Origin: Lichenostomus cassidix
Lineage: Eukaryota; Chordata; Aves; Passeriformes; Meliphagidae
Length of the DNA stretch: 64,000 nt
Assembly: GCA_008360975.2 (NCBI GenBank)
Contig: VLJF02000033.1
Location: 3,224,001-3,288,000, forward strand
Direction of reading: 5' to 3'
Each line of letters starts with the position of its first letter. Within the stretch, counting starts at the first letter, position 1. The notes beneath the pieces are model-generated. The model was not told where the DNA came from, searched no databases, and saw only the letters and a program-made list of their open reading frames with translations. Made by a program: the position numbers and the translations under genes. Shown in pieces: positions 1-17,117 of this stretch.

Positions 1-49
1 NNNNNNNNNNNNNNNNNNNNNNNNNNNNNNNNNNNNNNNNNNNNNNNNN
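1..49. other. assembly gap (end of an N run)
   Basis: Unknown bases at the window edge. The gap shows that contig 1 is bounded by gaps on both sides, which matters for its doubtful placement. Confidence 0.99.
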
Positions 50-1136
50 CCCAAAATCCAACATGGATCTCAAAAATTCCCAAAATCTCCCCCCAAATTC
101 CCCCAAAATTCCACTGTGGATCCCCAAAACTCCCAAAATTTTCCCCAAAGTTCCCCCAAAATCCACCCTGCAATTCCCAAAATTGCCCCCAAATTCTCCC
201 AAAATCCATCCTGAATCCTCAAAATTCCACCAAAATTCCCGAAATTAATCCCAAATTCCACTCAGAATCCCAGAATTCCAACTGGAATCCCCAAAATTCC
301 ACTCTGGATCCCCAAAAATTCCCAAAATTTCCCCCCAAATCCTCCAAAATTCCTCAAATTTCCCCCAAATCCCCAAAATCCATCCTGGATCCCCAAATTT
401 CCACCCAGGACTTCTGAAATTCCTGGAATTTCCCCCAAAATCCAACCTGGATCTCCAAAATTCCCAAAATTTCCTCCCAAATTCCCCCAAAATTCCACCC
501 TGGATCCCCAAAATTCCCTCCAAAATTCCACCCTGGATCCCTAAAATTCCTGGAACTCCCAAATTCCCAAAATTCCCCCAAACCAAATCCCCAAAATTCC
601 CAAAATCCCCAAAATCCATCCTGGATTCCCAAATTTCCGAAAATTTCCCCCGAATTTCCCCCAAATTCCATCCTGGATCCCAAAATTCCTGAAATTTCCT
701 CCCAAATTCCCCCAAAATTCCATCCTGGATCCCCAAAATTCCCCAAATTCCCAAAATTTCCCCCAAAATTCCACCCAGGACTCCTAAATTCCCAAATTTC
801 CCCAAATTCCCCCAAATTCCATCCTGGATCCCCAAAATTCCCAAAATTTCCTCCCAAATTCCCCCAAAATTCCACCCTGGATCCCTAAAATTTGGTCCCA
901 AATTCCTAAAATTTCCCCCAGTTCCCCCAAATTCCCAAAATTTCCCCAAATTTCCCCCAAATTCTCCCAAAATTCTCCCAAATTCCTTTGGTCCTCAAAA
1001 TTCACCCAAAGTAATCCCCAAAATTTTCTCCCAAATTCTTGGTCCCAAAATTCCCCTGGATTTCCCCCAAATTCCATCCCGGATCCCCAAAATCCCCAAA
1101 ATCCCCAAATTTTCCCCAAATTTTCCCCAAATTTAC
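50..1136 (-). repeat. intron, CCTGGATCCC-containing minisatellite
   Basis: Degenerate tandem units of CCCAAAATTCC with a recurring ATCCTGGATCCC element every few tens of bases. In gene sense (minus) it is G-rich and begins right after the donor at 1136. No further exon is seen before the gap. Confidence 0.8.
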
Positions 1137-1190
1137 CTTCTCCCCAGGAGGTCCCAAATTCCCGACTCCTCCCGGAGGTCCTTGAGGTCC
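1137..1190 (-). CDS. COL11A2: COL11A2 helix exon GPQGPPGGVGNLGPPGEK
   Basis: A 54-bp exon encoding 18 residues, GPQGPPGGVGNLGPPGEK, as six uninterrupted Gly-X-Y triplets. On the minus strand it follows an AATCCAG acceptor and ends GAGAAG before a GTAAAT donor. It differs little from the remembered mammalian COL11A2 segment. The upstream intron (1191-1385) is only 195 bp of G-rich repeat on the plus strand. It is the last recognisable exon of contig 1 in gene order; the next helix exons are missing from the window. Confidence 0.93.
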
Positions 1191-1385
1191 CTGGATTGGG
1201 GAATTTCGGGAATTTTGGGAATTTTGGGAATTTTGGGTAGGAATCACCCCAAATTTTTTGGGATGAGCTCTCCCCGATTTCGGGGATTTTTGGGGGATTT
1301 TTTGGGGATTTTTTGGGGATTTTTTGGGGGTTTTTTGGGGATTTTTTGGGGATTTTTTGGGGATTTTTTGGGGTTTTTGACTCAC

Positions 1386-1439
1386 GTCAGCTCCGGAAGC
1401 TCCAGCAGGACCTCGAGGGCCAGGAGGGCCTGGGGGACC
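1386..1439 (-). CDS. COL11A2: COL11A2 helix exon GPPGPPGPRGPAGASGAD
   Basis: A 54-bp exon with acceptor TTCCCAG and donor GTGAGT on the minus strand. It encodes GPPGPPGPRGPAGASGAD, six perfect Gly-X-Y triplets. The order with its neighbours (GETGDVGPL before, GPQGPPGG after) is the order found in type V/XI chains, so this stretch of contig 1 is internally intact. Confidence 0.94.
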
Positions 1440-2110
1440 CTGGGAATTGGGAATTTGGGGAATTTTTGGGATTTTGGGGGAATTTGGGAATTTTTTGGGG
1501 GAATTTTGGGGATTTTAGGGGATTTTGGGAGAATTTTAGGGAATTTTGGGGGAATTTTTGGGGATTTTGGGATTGGAGAAGGGAATTTAGGGGAATTTTG
1601 GGGAATTTGGAAATTTTGGGGAATTTTGGGGAATTTTTGGGAATTTTGGGGAATTTTGGGATTGGCAGAGAGGAATTTTGGGGTTGGGAATTTGGGGAAT
1701 TTTGGGAATTTTTGGGAATTTTTGGGAATTTTGGGATTGGAGAGAGGAATTTTGGAGGTTGGGAATTTGGGGAATTTTGGGGAAATTTGGGAATTTGGGA
1801 ATTTAGGGGGAATTTGGGAATTTGGAAATTTTGGGAATTTGGGGGATTTTTGGGGAATTTTGGGATTGGGGAGGAGAAATTTGGGAATGAAGGAATTTAG
1901 GGACTTTTGGGGAATTTAGGGAATTTGGGAATTTTGGGAATTTGGGAATTTTTGGGAATTTTGGGGAATTTTGGGGAATTTTGGGATTGGGGAGGAGAAA
2001 TTTGGGAATGAAGGAATTTAGGGACTTTTGGGGGAATTTAGGGAATTTGGGAATTCAGGAATTTTGGGAATTTGGGGGAATTTTGGGGAATTTTGGGAAC
2101 TGTGACTCAC
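1440..2110 (-). repeat. intron, GGGAATTTTGGGG minisatellite
   Basis: Tandem GGGAATTTTGGG units on the plus strand with a longer sub-unit containing GGATTGGAGAGAGGAATTTT that recurs at least six times. No coding potential beyond stop-poor repeat. Confidence 0.85.
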
Positions 2111-2164
2111 CAGAGGTCCAACATCTCCTGTCTCACCTTTGTCACCTGCTGGTCCCGGAGAGCC
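2111..2164 (-). CDS. COL11A2: COL11A2 helix exon GSPGPAGDKGETGDVGPL
   Basis: A 54-bp exon with acceptor CCCTCAG and donor GTGAGT. It encodes GSPGPAGDKGETGDVGPL. The KGETGDVGP core is a hallmark of the type V/XI helix at this position. Gly-X-Y is unbroken. Confidence 0.94.
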
Positions 2165-8069
<5,905 letters not shown>

Positions 8070-8123
8070 GGCAGCTCCAGGCTGTCCAACTCCTCCCATG
8101 GGGCCTGGAGGGCCTGGGGGACC
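8070..8123 (-). CDS. COL11A2: COL11A2 helix exon GPPGPPGPMGGVGQPGAA
   Basis: A 54-bp exon with acceptor ACTCCAG and donor GTGAGT. It encodes GPPGPPGPMGGVGQPGAA. It precedes the GADGEPG exon in gene order, as in type V/XI chains. Plus-strand base skew flips here, from C/A-rich repeat on the left to G/A-rich repeat on the right. Confidence 0.94.
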
Positions 8124-10171
8124 CTGGAGTGGGAAATTTGGGAAAATTTGGGAAAATTTGGGAAATTTGGGGGGAAATTTGGGGAAGTTCGGGAAAAATT
8201 TGGGAGAATTTGGGGGAAAATTGGGAAAAACTCAGAAAAATTGGGGAAAATTTTGGGGAGAATTCAGGAAAATTGCAGGAAAATGGGGGAATATTAGGGG
8301 AAAATTTGGGAAAATTGGAGGAATTGGGAAAATTGGGGGGAAATTTGGAAAATTCAGGGAAAATTTGGGGAAATTGGAGGAAATTTGGGAAAATTGGGGG
8401 GAAATTTGGGGGAAATTGGGAAAAATTGGGGGGAAAAGTTGGCAGAAATTTGGGGAAATTCAGGGAAAAATTGGGGGAAATTTGGGGAAAAATTGGGGAA
8501 ATTGAGGAAATTGGGGAAAATTGGGGGAAAATTCAGGGGAAAATTTGGGGAAAAGTCGGGAAAAATTTGGAGAAAATTAGGGAAGAATTGGGCAAAATTT
8601 GGGGAACAATTGGGGGAAGTTGGGGGAAATTTGGGAAAATTCAGGGAAAATTCCAGGGAAATTTGGGAAATATTTGGGAAAAACATTGGGAAAAATTTGG
8701 GGGAGAATTCAGGAAAATTTGGGGGAAAATTGGGGAAAATTGGGGAAATTTAGGGGAAAATTTGGGGGAAATTTGGGAAAATTTGGGAAAATTGGGAAAT
8801 TGGGGAAAATTCGGGGGAAATTTGGGAAAAGTTTGGGGGGGAGATTGGGGAAAATTTTGGGGGAAAATTTTGGGAAAATTGGGGGAAATTTGGGGGAAAT
8901 TTAGGGGAAATTTGGGAAATATTTGAAAAATTGGGGAAAATTTGGAAATTGGGGGAAAATTTGGGAGAATTGGGGGAAATTTGAGGAAAATTGGGGGAAA
9001 AGTTGGGAGAAGTTTGGGAAAAATTAGGGAAAAATTAGGGGAAATTTGGGGAAAATTTAGGGAAAATTTGGGGAAAATTTAGGGGAAATTTGGGGAAAAG
9101 TTGGGAGAAGTTGGGGAAAAATTTGGGGAAAAAATTGGGGAAAAATTTGGGAAAAAGTAGGGAAAAATTTAGGGAAAAATTTGGGGAAAATTGGGGGAAA
9201 TTTGGGGAAAATTTGGGGAAATTTGGGAAATATTTGGGGAAAGTTGGGGAAAATTTGGGGGAGAATTGGGAAAAAATCAGGAAAATTCAGGAGAAAATTT
9301 GGGGAAAATTAGGCAAGGTTGGGAAAATAGGGGAAAATTCAGGAAAAATTGGGAAAAATTTGGGGGAAATTTGGGGGAAAATTTGGGAAGATTGGGGAAA
9401 AAGGGGAAATTGGGGAAAAATGGGGGGAAAATTTGGGAAAAAAATGGGAAAAATTTGGGGAAAATTGGGGGAAGAATTGGGAAAAAATTTGGGAAAATTT
9501 GGGAAAAGTTGGGGAAAATTTTGGAAAATTTGGGGAAATTTGGGAAAAATTTGGGGAATTAAAAAGTCGGGGAATTTTGGGGAAAATTGGGAAAAATCAA
9601 CAAAAAAATTGGGAAAAATGGGAAAATTAGGGAAAATTCAGGAAAAGTTAGGGAAAATTTGGGGAAAATTGGGGGAAAATTGGGGAAAAAAGTGTGGAAA
9701 AATTGGAGAAAATTGGGGGGAAAAGTCAGGAAAAGTTTGGGGAAAATTGGGGAAAAATTGGGAAAAATCAAGAAAAATTGGGGAAAAAATCAGAAAAATT
9801 AGGGGAAAATTCAGGAAAAATTGGAGAAAATTGGGGAAAAATTTTGGAAAAATTGGGGAAAAAAATGGGAAAAATATGGGTAAAATTGGGGAAAAATTGG
9901 TGGAAAACTTGTGGATAAATTGGAAGAATTTGGGAAAAGAGTCAGGAAAAATTGGGGGAAAATTGGACAAAATTTGGGAAAAATTGGACAAAATTTGGGT
10001 AAAATTGGGAAAAATTTGGAGAAAATTCAGGGAAAAATTTGGGAAAATTGAGGGAAAATTTGGGAAAAAATCAGGAAAAATTGGGGAATGAGGTTTTTAA
10101 ATTGGGAAAACCCCAAATTTGGGAAAAATCCCCAAATTTTTTTTGGGAAATTTGGGAATTTTGTGACTCAC
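8124..10171 (-). repeat. intron, GGGGAAAATTTGGG minisatellite
   Basis: About 2 kb of units such as GGGAAAATTTGGGGGAAATT, very low in C on the plus strand. Open frames here (for example a 333-codon Lys/Gly/Asn-rich one) are repeat artefacts. In gene sense the intron is pyrimidine-rich. Confidence 0.88.
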
Positions 10172-10225
10172 ATGTTCTCCTTTGGTGCCTTTGGTGCCTT
10201 TGGGGCCAGGATCGCCAACCTCGCC
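10172..10225 (-). CDS. COL11A2: COL11A2 helix exon GEVGDPGPKGTKGTKGEH
   Basis: A 54-bp exon with acceptor ATTTTCAG and donor GTGAGT. It encodes GEVGDPGPKGTKGTKGEH, a very basic segment seen in type V/XI chains (KGTKG or KGSKG). The two GGCACCAAA repeats inside are codon-level KGT repetition within the family norm. Confidence 0.94.
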
Positions 10226-11220
10226 CTGAAAATTGGGAAAATTCGGGAATTTTGGGGGATTTTTGGGAATTTTGGGAATTTTGGGAATTAAAAAAATTTT
10301 TTGGGGAATTTTTGGGGGAATTTTGGGGGATTTTGGGGGATTTTTGGGGAATTTTAGGATTTTTGGGGGATTTTTTTGTGGATTTGGGGTGATTTTTGGG
10401 GGATTTTTTGGGGGGGAATGGTTTTGGGATTTTTTTTGATTTTTTTTTGGTTTTGGGGGATTTTTGGAGATTTTTGGGAATTTTGGGGATTTTTGTTTTG
10501 GGAGTTTTTTGGGGAATTTTGGGGAATTTTGGGAGATTTTTGGGATTTTTGGGGGATTTTTGGGATTTTGGGGATTCTGGGAATTTTAAAAATGTTGGGG
10601 AATTTTTGGGGAATTTGGGGGAATTTTGGGGGGGGATTTTGGGGGATTTTTTGGGGATTTTGTGATTTTTGGGGAATTTGGGGATTTTTGGGATTTTTGG
10701 GGATTTTTGGGAATTTTTGGGGATTTTTTGGGAATTTTTGGGTTTTGGGGTTTGGGATTTGGGATTGGAAATTGGAAGGGTAAGTGGGAGTTTGGGGGTG
10801 GGGGTTTTTGGGAATTTTTGGGGGATTTTTGGGAATTTTTGGGGATTTTTTGGGATTTTTTTGGGATTATTGGGGAATTTTTTTGGATTTTTTGGGGATT
10901 TTTTGGGGATTTTTGGGGATTTTTTGGGAATTTTTGAGGGACTTGGGGGAGGAAAATGCGAATTTTGGGGAAGTTTTGGAGGGATTGGGGGATTTGGGGT
11001 TTTTTCGGATTTTTTTTTGTGGGATTTTTGGGGGTTTTTTTTGATTTTTTTGTTTATTTTTTGGGATTTTTTGGGATTTTTTTGGGATTTTTTTTAATTT
11101 TGTTGGGGGTTTTTGGGTTTTTTGGGTTTTTTTTTTGTTTTTTTGTTATTTTTTGTTTTGGGGATTTTATTTTTTCATTTAATTTTTGCGATTTTTTGGG
11201 ATAATTTGTATTTTTAGGAT
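10226..11220 (-). repeat. intron, GGGGATTTTTGGGG minisatellite
   Basis: G/T-rich on the plus strand, C/A-rich in gene sense. It grades into the exon-edge array at 11221. No exon seen. Confidence 0.85.
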
Positions 11221-14200
11221 TTCTCACTCTTCTCCCCATCCTCCCCGTGGTCCTCTGGGAAAGGATTTGGGTCATTTTTTGTGTTTTTTCTTTGCTTTTT
11301 CTCTATTTTGGGGATTTTTTCGGGGATTTTTTAAATTCGTTTTTTTAATAAATTTTTGGGATTTTTTAGGATTTTTTTGGGATTTCTCACCTTGTCCCCA
11401 TCCTCCCTGGGGAGCATTTTGGGTCACTTTTTAGGGTTTTTTTTTGGGTTTTTTGTTATTTTTTGGGGAATTTTTTTGGGGATTTTTTGGATTTGTATTT
11501 TTTGGGTAAATTTAGGACATTTTTGGGATTCTCACCTTGTCCCCATCGTCCGTGGGGAGAGGATTTTGGGTCATTTTTTGGCAGATTTTTTTCATTTTTC
11601 ATCGTTTTTTCATCGTTTTTTGGGCGATTTTTGGGGGATTTTTTTGGAGATTTTTTGGATTTGGATTTTTGGGATTTTTTGGGGATAATTTGGGATTTCT
11701 CACCTTGTCCCCATCGTCCCTGGGGAGCATTTTAGGTAATTTTTGGGGTTTTTTTTCTTGTTTTTTTTGGCATTTTTGGCCGATTTTTGGGGGGATTTTT
11801 TGGTGCATTTTTTAAAATTAGTTTTATTTCAATTTTTTGGGATAATTTAGGACATTTTTGGGATTTCTCACCTTGTCCCCATCCTCCCTGGGGAGCATTT
11901 TGGGTCATTTTTTGGCAGATTTTTTTCATTTTTCATTGGGTTTTTTTGGGTTTTTTTCTGATTTTGGGGGATTTTTCTGGGATTTTAAATTGCTTTATTT
12001 ATAAAATTTGGGATTTTTTGGCTATTTTTGGGATTTCTCACCTTGTCCCCATCCTCCCTGGGATGGATTTTGGGTCATTTTTTAGGGGTTTTTTTTGGGT
12101 TTTTTGTTATTTTTTGGGGGATTTTTTTGGGGATTTTTTTTTGGGATTTTTTGGATTTGTATTTTTTGGGATTTTTTGGGCTATTTTTGGGATTCTCACC
12201 TTCTCTCCATCCTCCCTGGGGAGCATTTTGGGTCATTTTTTAGGTTTTTTCTTGGTTTTTTTGTTATTTTTTCGGCGTTTTTTGGCCAATTTTTTTGGGG
12301 ATTTTTTTGGGGATTTTTTTGATTTGTATTTTTTGGGTAAATTTAGGATTTTTTTGGGATTTCTCACCTTGTCCCCATCATCCCTGGGGAGGATTTTGGG
12401 TCATTTTTGGGTGTTTTTTTCATTTTTCATTGGTTTTTTTGTTATTTTTTGGCCGATTTTTTGGTGGATTTTTTGGGGGATTTTTTCAGTTTAATTTTTT
12501 GGGATTTTTTTGGGATTTTTTTGGGATAATTTAGGATTTTTTTAGGATTTCTCACCTTCTCCCCATCCTCCCCAGGTCCTCTTGGGAAAGGATTTTGGGT
12601 CATTTTTTGTGTTTTTTCTTTGCTTTTTCTCTATTTTTTGGGGGATTTTTTCGGGGATTTTTTAAATTCGTTTTTTTAATAAATTTTTGGGATTTTTTAG
12701 GATTTTTTTGGGATTTCTCACCTTGTCCCCATCGTCCCTGGGGAGCATTTTGGGTCATTTTTTAGGGTTTTTTTTTGGGTTTTTTGTTATTTTTTGGGGG
12801 ATTTTTTTTGGGATTTTTTTGATTTGTATTTTTTGGGATAATTTAGGACATTTTTGGGATTTCTCACCTTCTCTCCATCCTCCCTGGGGAGGATTTTGGG
12901 TCATTTTTGGGGTTTTTTTCTGCTTTTTCATTGTTTTTTTCCTTATTTTTTGGCCGATTTTTTGGGGGATTTTTTAAATTCGTTTTTTTAATAAATTTTT
13001 GGGATTTTTTAGGATTTTTTTGGGATTTCTCACCTTGTCCCCATCCTCCCCAGGTCCCCTTGAGGAGGATTTTGGGTCATTTTTTGTGTATTTTCTTGGT
13101 TTTTTTGTTATTTTTTGGCCTATTTTTTGGGGGATTTTTTTGGATTTTTTCAGTTTAATTTTTTTGGGATTTTTTTGGGATAATTTAGGATTTTTTTAGG
13201 ATTTCTCACCTTCTCCCCATCATCTCCAGGTCCCCTTGGGAGAGGATTTTGGGTCATTTTTTGGGGTTTTTTCATTTTTTCTTGGGTTTTTTGCTATTTT
13301 TTGGCTGATTTTTTGGGGGATTTTTTGGGGGATTTTTTCAGTTTAATTTTTGGGATTTTTTGGGCTATTTTTGGGATTTCTCACCTTCTCTCCATCCTCC
13401 CCAGGTCCCATTTTAGGTAATTTTTGGGGGTTTTTTTCTTGGTTTTTTTTGGCATTTTTTGGCCAATTTTTTGGGGATTTTTTCAGTTTAATTTTTTGGG
13501 ATTTTTTTGGGATAATTTAGGATATTTTTGGGATTTCTCACCTTGTCCTCATCGTCCCTGGGGAGGATTTTAGTACTTTTTTGGAGGTTTTTTTTCATTT
13601 TTTCATCGTTTTTTGGGGGATTTTTTGGGGGATTTTTTTTGGAATTTTTCAGTTTAATTTTTGAGATTTTTGGGATATTTTTGGGATTTTCACCTTCTCC
13701 CCATCATCCCTGGGGAGGATTTTAGGTAATTTGGGTTTTCTTGTTTTTTTGTTATTTTTTGTCCAATTTTTTGGGGATTTTTTTTATTTTTTCAGTTTAA
13801 TTTTATTTTTGGAATTTTTTGGGATAATTTAGGATTTTTTGGGATTTCTCACCTTGTCCCCATCGTCCCTTCCCCTGGGGAGGATTTTGGGTCATTTTTT
13901 GTGTTTTTTTCTTTGTTTTTTGGCCTATTTTTTGGGGGATTTTTTTTGGATTTTTTATTTTTTATTTTAATTTTTGGGATTTTTTGGGCATATTTTTGGG
14001 ATTTCTCACCTTGTCCCCATCGTCCCCAGGAAGATTTTGGTAATTTTTTGGGATTTTTTTTTGTTTTTCATTGTTTTTTTGTGCGGATTTTTTGGGGGGA
14101 TTTTTTTTGGATTTTTTAAAATTGTTTTATTTTAATTTTTGGGATTTTTTGGGGATAATTTGGGATTTCTCACCTTGTCCCCATCGTCCCTGGAGAGGAT

Positions 14201-14857
14201 TTTGGGTCATTTTTTGGCAGATTATTTTCATTTTTCATCGGTTTTTCTGCATTTTTTTGCCGATTTTTGGGGGATTTTTTTGGGATTTTTTTAATTGGGA
14301 TTTTTTGGGATTTTTTGGGATATTTTTGGGATTTCTCACCTTGTCCCCATCGTCCCTGGGAAAGGATTTTGGGTCATTTTTGGGGTTTTTTTCCTGGTTT
14401 TTTGGTGTTTTTTGGCCAATTTTTTGAGGATTTTTTTTCATTAATTTTTGTTTAATTTTTGGGATAATTTAGGATGTTTTTGGGATTTCTCACCTTGTCC
14501 CCATCCTCCCTGGAGAGCATTTTGGGTCATTTTTTGGCAGATTATTTTCATTTTTCATTGGGGTTTTTTTGGGTTTTTTTCTGATTTTTGGGGGATTTTT
14601 TGGGGGATTTTTTAAATTCGTTTTTTTAATAAATTTTTGGGATTTTTTAGGATTTTTTTGGGATTTCTCACCTTGTCCCCATTGTCCTTGGGAAAGGATT
14701 TTGGGTTATTTTTGGGTGTTTTATTCATTTTTCATTGGGTTTTTTTTGGGTTTTTTTTGGGTTTTTTTCTGATTTTTGGGGAATTTTTTGGGGATTTTTT
14801 TTCACTAATATTTTTTTAATTTTTGGGATTTTTTGGGCTATTTTTGGGATTTCTCAC
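11221..14857 (-). repeat. 22-unit array of an exon 3' edge plus donor (decoy 5' splice sites)
   Basis: A tandem array of about 165-bp units. Each unit carries, in gene sense, GGGGAYGATGGGGASAAG followed by GTGAGAAATCCC, the last codons and the donor of the live exon 14858-14965. On the plus strand the element TCTCACCTTSTCCCCATC occurs near 11221, 11385, 11530, 11697, 11866, 12036, 12194, 12361, 12551, 12716, 12863, 13027, 13203, 13378, 13535, 13689, 13846, 14003, 14168, 14333, 14488 and 14668. A few units (near 12551, 13027, 13203 and 13378) keep a longer exon piece with GGACCTGGGG. The rest of each unit is TTTTTTGGGGATTTTTT-type repeat. Units are diverged, so this is not a simple assembly duplication. 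Confidence 0.93.
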
Positions 14858-14965
14858 CTTGTCCCCATCGTCCCCAGGTCCCCCAGGAGCTCCGGCCGGC
14901 CCTGGCAATCCCACAGGTCCCTGAATGCCATCCCTGCCCGGCGCTCCTGCCGCTCCTTTCTCACC
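14858..14965 (-). CDS. COL11A2: COL11A2 helix exon ([10 protein letters not shown]...GDDGDK)
   Basis: A 108-bp exon of 36 residues in 12 Gly-X-Y triplets. It starts [16 protein letters not shown], then [13 protein letters not shown], and ends PGDDGDK. The acceptor is TTTTTAG and the donor GTGAGA. The [16 protein letters not shown] core is typical of type V/XI. This is the parent of the array at 11221-14857, which contains only its 3' tip. It is the only complete copy. Confidence 0.95.
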
Positions 14966-17009
14966 CTAAAAACCCAAAATTTCGGGGAAATTTGGGGAAT
15001 TTCGGGGATTTTCGGGAATTTCGGGGGGTTTGGGGTCACCCAGGAACAGCCAAAGCCCAAAAAACCCCAAAAAAACCCAAAATTCCCCCAAAACCCCAAA
15101 TTTGACCCAAAAATCCCCCAAAACCCCAAATCCCCCAAAATCCCCCAAAACCCCAAAATCCCCAAACCTCAAAAATCCCCAAACCCCAATCCCCCAAAAT
15201 CCCCCAAAAATTTCCCCCAAAAACCCCAAAATCCCCCAAACCCAAAACCCCAAATTTGACCCCAAAATCCTCCAAAATCCCAAAATTTCAACCCCAAATT
15301 TCCCTCCCGAATTTCCTCCCAAACTAAAATTTCTCCTCCAAATTTAATCCCCAAATTCCCCAAATTCTCCCAAAATCCCCAAAATTAATCCCAAATCCCA
15401 AAATTTCCTCCCAAATCCCAAATTTTACCCCAAAACCCCAAAATTTCCTCCCAAATCCCCAAATTTTCCCCAAAATCCCCAAATTTCCAAAATCCCCTAT
15501 TTTTCCCCCCAAATCCCCAAATTTTCCCTCCCAAATCCCACCTCCTCAAATCCCAAATTTTTCCCTCAAACCCCAAATTTCCCCAAATTCTCCAAATTTT
15601 CACCTAAAACTCCCAAATTTCCACCCCAAATCCCTCCCACCATTCCCAAATTTCCCAAAATCCCTGAAATAATCCCCAAAATTCCCCAAAATCCCCAAAA
15701 ATTGGACTCCCCAGGATCTCAACACCCTCAAATCCCCAAATTTCACTCCCCAAACACCCCAAAATCCCCAATTTTCACCCCAAATCCCTCCCAGCATTCC
15801 CAAAATTCCCAAAATCCCCAAAATTCCCAAAACTCCTCCCAACTCCCCCAATCCCGAAATTTCCTCTCCAAATCCCCAAATTTCACCCCAAAATCCCAAA
15901 TTTTCACCCTCAAACCCCCAAATTTCCACCCCAAATCCCTCCCAGCATTCCCAAATTTCCCAAAATTCCCAAAATCTCTGAAATCCCAACTCGCCAAGAG
16001 TCCCTGGGACTCCCAAATCCCCAAAATTCACCCCAAATTTCACCCTAAATCCCCAATTTTCACTCCAAAATCCCCAAATTTCACCCCAAAACCCCAAATT
16101 TCCTCCCAAATCCCCAAATTTCTGCCCCAAATCCCCTAATTTCACCCTAAACCCCATTTCCAAATTTCCAAATTTCCACCCCGAATCCTCCCACCATTCC
16201 CAAAATCCCCAAATAATCCCCAAATTTCCCAAATTTTCCCCAAATCCCCAAACTTCAGCCCCAAAATCCCCAAATTTTCCCCCAATCCCAAAATTTCACC
16301 CTAAATCCCCAAATTTCCACCCCAAATCCCCAATTTCCCCCAAATCCCCAAATTTTTCCCAAAACTTCCCAAAATTCCCAAAATCCCCAAAATAATCCCC
16401 AAAATCCCCAAAATCCCCAAATTAATCCCCAAAATCCCCAGAATTTCCTCCTCAAATCCCCAAATTTCCCCTTCAAACCCCCAAATTTCCACCTCCAATT
16501 CCCCCCAAATTTCCCAGAATCCCCCAAATAATTCCCAAATTTCCCAAAATCCCCAAATTAATCCCCAAAATCCCCAAATTAATCCCCAAATTTCACCTTA
16601 AAACTCCCAATTTTCACCCCAAAACCCCCAAATTTCCACCTCAAATCCTTCCCACCATTCCCAAAATCCCCAAAATAATCCCCAAAAATCCCAAAATCCC
16701 CAAAATCCCCAAAAAATCCCCGAAATTCCCCAAATAATCCCAAAATTCCCAAATTTCACCCCAACCCCCAAATTAAATCCCCAATTTTCCACCCCAAATC
16801 CCTCCCAGCACTCCCAAAATCCCCAAAATAATTCCCAAAATCCCAAAAAAATCCCCAAAATCCCCAAATTAATCCCCAAATTCCTCCCAAATCTCCAAAT
16901 TTCCCCCCAAAATCCCTCCCAAATTCCCCAAAATCCCTCCCAAATCTCCCAAAATTCCCAAAATAATCCCCAAATTTCCCCAAATCCCCCAAAATCCCCA
17001 AATTCTCAC
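14966..17009 (-). repeat. intron, CCCCAAATTTCACCCC minisatellite
   Basis: C/A-rich on the plus strand, with recurrent CACCCCAAATCCCTCCCAGCATTCCC sub-units in the second half, cited here in parts (ATCCCTCCCAGCATTCCC). Base skew flips relative to the array left of the exon at 14858-14965. No exon seen. Confidence 0.85.
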
Positions 17010-17117
17010 CGGCCCGCCCTTGTCGCCGGGGGCTCCCGGAGGTCCCTGAGCTCCTGGGCGACCTGGGAGACCAACGGGGCCAGCGGAGCCCGCCGAGCCG
17101 CGGGAGCCGGGAGAGCC
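17010..17117 (-). CDS. COL11A2: COL11A2 helix exon ([10 protein letters not shown]...GDKGGP)
   Basis: A 108-bp exon of 36 residues. It starts [16 protein letters not shown], then [12 protein letters not shown], and ends APGDKGGP, all perfect Gly-X-Y. The acceptor is AATTCCAG and the donor GTGAGA. It is very GC-rich compared with its introns. Truncated copies of its 5' edge lie upstream in gene sense (17629-19989). The preceding helix exon (22440-22493) is separated by more than 5 kb of repeat. Confidence 0.95.

Noticed and set aside
11221..14857. CRISPR-like regular spacing of a short conserved element
   Set aside because: The element is a collagen exon tip plus donor, the spacers are low-complexity repeat of the same family, and the genome is vertebrate.
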